A DNA stretch of 25,878 nt, from the IMG/VR virus record IMGVR_UViG_3300032085_001429, positions 1 through 25,878 of that record; one strand, 5' to 3'. The stretch's first letter is position 1. Every line of letters starts with the position of its first letter. Made by a program: the position numbers and the translations under genes. Positions 23,677-25,878 of this stretch are shown here, piece after piece. The notes beneath the pieces were generated by a model, which was given only the letters and a program-made list of their open reading frames with translations, had not been told where the DNA came from and ran no database searches. Source of the DNA: a virus.

Positions 23677-25878
23677 CTAGCTCCTTATATAATTATCATA
23701 AACGAAACCATTTGGTTGAGCATTATTTAACGCTGTAGTAGCTTGACCTGGGAAATTAAAGAAGAAGTCTTTTCCCTGTGTATCTGTAAATAATCTTCTA
23801 CGTACCAATTGTATCGCATTGTATTGTGCAATCAAATTTTGCCGCTGATACTGTTTTGCTTCTGATCGTAAGAATGCTGGTATAAAGAATATACCAGATG
23901 ATATTTGATTATTCAATACCGTATTTAATGCTGATAGTGCATTATAAGCTGTTTGCATTTGTGCCGGATCTGTAGCAGTCAGTATTGTCTGATCAATGTA
24001 ACTCATAACTGCAGTTGCATTGGACAACATCTCGCCGGTTATGGATCGATATTCATCAATCAGAGCTGCTATTGCTTTGAATGTAGCAAATTCGTCTTTA
24101 ATCTGATTAAATATTAACAGACCTATATATTCGTTACGCCATAATAAGTCTCTCAACGTACGTCTGTTCAGATTAGTAGTGTCATGTGCAGAATAATTAC
24201 TATTCGGTGTAGGTCCTTGAATATCAGTAGAAATGATACGAGAAGTTACTGATGATATTTGTCCTACAACTGTAGCAGTCGGTATTTGTATATTATTACT
24301 TAATAGAGGACCATATCCTGGAATATCTATATTTTGCAAATTAGTTATATCAGCTATCAAATCAGCGATTGCATTATTAGTAGCCGTACCCAAAGGCGTT
24401 GATTGTGGAACACCATATATCTCAGGTGTATCGCCTACATTAAAACTATCATTCCAAATACGTCCCCAACCAAAACCTAATATGTCATCAATATTATTGT
24501 CTGATAACTCATCTAATGCTTGACCTGTATCTGATAAACATCTAAAGAAATTGGTATTTGTAGCAACATTGACAACATCACCATTGTTTTTCAATCGTTT
24601 CAATTTCCATTGGCCCGAAGTAACTGTCAATACATTGTAGATATCACTATTACCATCAAACATTTCATTGATTTCATCTATAGCAGGTCTATTATATGAA
24701 TCATAACTTATTTGTGCCAAACCTAATATGGTAGCAGTATTTAAAAACAAATCATTCAATGAATCTCGTATAGCATCGATTTGACCTTGTTGTATGGCTT
24801 GTAATGTATAATCATTGAATCGATTTTCAGGATAATATTTAATAGATCCAGCTGGTTCATATGGCTGCAGCTCTGTCTTACTGAACATATTGTAACCATG
24901 GGATTCAAAATCTATGTAATTATCATATTCAGCTAAATCTAGACCCGGATTGCCGTCATCTCCTGGATCAGTGCCGCCATCAGATGTTATGATATGTGGA
25001 AAGGCATTCCATACAGGCTCTAATTCCAACGCAGTATCAGTTTGATTAGTACTAACAACTCCTTCTGGTAACATTGATCTTATAATTGTGATACCACCAT
25101 TATCACATAAAATGTTAATCAGTCCAGTCTCTCCATAACGACCCGAAGCTCCGACTATACCATTTGCTGGGTCAGGTTCTACAGAACCATATCTTGATAT
25201 ATCATAGTCATTGACATATGCATATTTTTTGATAACAAATACATCAGTGACTTGTTTCCAATGACCATGTACCATCATGCGTAAATTGTTAACTAGATCA
25301 TCGGATTGTACTGGAGTGAAATTTGCTACTTCATTATCATCCCAATTACCGGTCAAATTTGGCCAATCTAAAACAACCATCTGACCTTCGAATTTTTCTC
25401 TCATTTTTTCATTGAATGTCTGATCTTGAAATACACGCGGGGCGTATTGCGCTTGTATAGTCGGTACACCTGTTGTTGTCACAGGTAAAATATAATCACC
25501 TGGGTCTCTGACAAATGGAGATATCGGTAGATAACCAGTTCTGAATCGTATATCATAGTTCCATTCAGATGATCTGTCTGGCATTGAACGTGCTATGAAT
25601 TCATCGTAAGGTGATGACACAGAACTGATAAATGTTGTACCATCTAAAGATATGTCAAATGTTGTGAAATCTGCTTCCTCTGCTACTATGATAGAAGCAT
25701 ATGTTTGCCCTTCTTCCACTAACATGACATCCAACGTTTTATAATTTGGTATTGGTCTTGCAATACCATTCTCTATATAGAATATACAGAATACATCATC
25801 TACAATAAAGTTATTAGTTGCTAGATTATGTGGACCAAATCTTATATAATTGTCATGAATATCCAACAAGTCTACTGG
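23677..25878 (-). CDS. Large virion structural protein (partial, N-terminus beyond window)
   Basis: The frame is open to the window edge: codons CCA GTA GAC precede the TTG at 25869, so the start is outside and 733 residues are visible. Family not recognised. The first part is beta-rich (YIRFGPHNLATNNFIVDDVF); about 110-150 has RDPGDYILPVTTTG and PRVFQDQTFNEKMREK. The region GHWKQVTDVFVIKKYAYVNDYDIS and the Asp-rich GGTDPGDDGNPG follow. The C-terminal 250 residues are mainly helical (AFLRSEAKQYQRQNL, LVRRRLFTD). No enzyme motif or membrane segment was found. It ends TAG two bases before the GTG of the 1553-residue gene and contains that gene's ribosome site, so the two are made together. A baseplate or tail role is inferred from neighbours only. 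Confidence 0.75.
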   Translation of the reverse strand, partial: PVDLLDIHDNYIRFGPHNLATNNFIVDDVFCIFYIENGIARPIPNYKTLDVMLVEEGQTYASIIVAEEADFTTFDISLDGTTFISSVSSPYDEFIARSMPDRSSEWNYDIRFRTGYLPISPFVRDPGDYILPVTTTGVPTIQAQYAPRVFQDQTFNEKMREKFEGQMVVLDWPNLTGNWDDNEVANFTPVQSDDLVNNLRMMVHGHWKQVTDVFVIKKYAYVNDYDISRYGSVEPDPANGIVGASGRYGETGLINILCDNGGITIIRSMLPEGVVSTNQTDTALELEPVWNAFPHIITSDGGTDPGDDGNPGLDLAEYDNYIDFESHGYNMFSKTELQPYEPAGSIKYYPENRFNDYTLQAIQQGQIDAIRDSLNDLFLNTATILGLAQISYDSYNRPAIDEINEMFDGNSDIYNVLTVTSGQWKLKRLKNNGDVVNVATNTNFFRCLSDTGQALDELSDNNIDDILGFGWGRIWNDSFNVGDTPEIYGVPQSTPLGTATNNAIADLIADITNLQNIDIPGYGPLLSNNIQIPTATVVGQISSVTSRIISTDIQGPTPNSNYSAHDTTNLNRRTLRDLLWRNEYIGLLIFNQIKDEFATFKAIAALIDEYRSITGEMLSNATAVMSYIDQTILTATDPAQMQTAYNALSALNTVLNNQISSGIFFIPAFLRSEAKQYQRQNLIAQYNAIQLVRRRLFTDTQGKDFFFNFPGQATTALNNAQPNGFVYDNYIRS

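Noticed and set aside
25867-25869. TTG as the start of the rightmost gene
   Set aside because: The frame continues open through the preceding codons to the window edge, so the gene is truncated rather than beginning at a TTG.
1-25878. tRNA genes, CRISPR arrays, insertion sequences, integrase or attachment sites
   Set aside because: Coding density leaves almost no free space; no cloverleaf, spaced direct repeats, transposase or recombinase motifs were found on either strand.

Overview
The window is a compact, AT-rich stretch of a T4-like tailed-phage genome (contractile-tail, myovirus-type gene content). All 15 genes lie on the minus strand, with gaps of 0-45 bases, short overlaps, and one 155-base non-coding gap. 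The diagnostic genes are a gp20-type portal, a gp17-type large terminase, a gp47+gp46-type recombination nuclease and a gp61-type primase. No host-like metabolic gene, tRNA, integrase or insertion sequence is seen, so a lytic phage is likely. The host cannot be read from the window; low GC and phage-style structural proteins recall aquatic T4-like phages, but that is an impression.

Read in the direction of transcription (high to low coordinates) there are three blocks. (1) 25878-14773: five virion structural proteins, namely a partial large protein, a 1553-residue protein with a LamG/concanavalin-like domain, a 219-residue protein, a roughly 445-residue protein and a 719-residue LamG protein with an inserted beta-helix-like stretch. 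(2) 14772-10140: nucleic-acid enzymes, namely a T7 endonuclease I-type junction resolvase, then after a promoter-bearing gap a primase and a fused SbcD/SbcC-like (gp47-gp46) nuclease. (3) 10127-1: a fibre-like structural protein, a 780-residue nucleotidyltransferase/ligase-like fusion, three small proteins, the large terminase and the portal (cut by the window edge).

Two observations stand out. First, three proteins encoded just ahead of the terminase (780, 188 and 193 residues) each begin with a short helical leader ending in L-x-E. This is the form of T4 capsid-targeting peptides cut by the prohead protease. If the reading is right, they form a set of internal head proteins: an enzyme carrying both an HxGH-type nucleotidyltransferase and a KxDG ligase-type active site, a two-repeat helical protein, and a hydrophobic, possibly membrane-active protein. 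Second, the sense-strand 9-mer ATATTTAT(A/G) occurs immediately before five late-type genes and before none of the replication genes. The primase instead has a good sigma70-like promoter (TTGATA-17-TATAAT). This suggests separate late and early expression signals, although the late-type motif is the reverse complement of the T4 late promoter TATAAATA.
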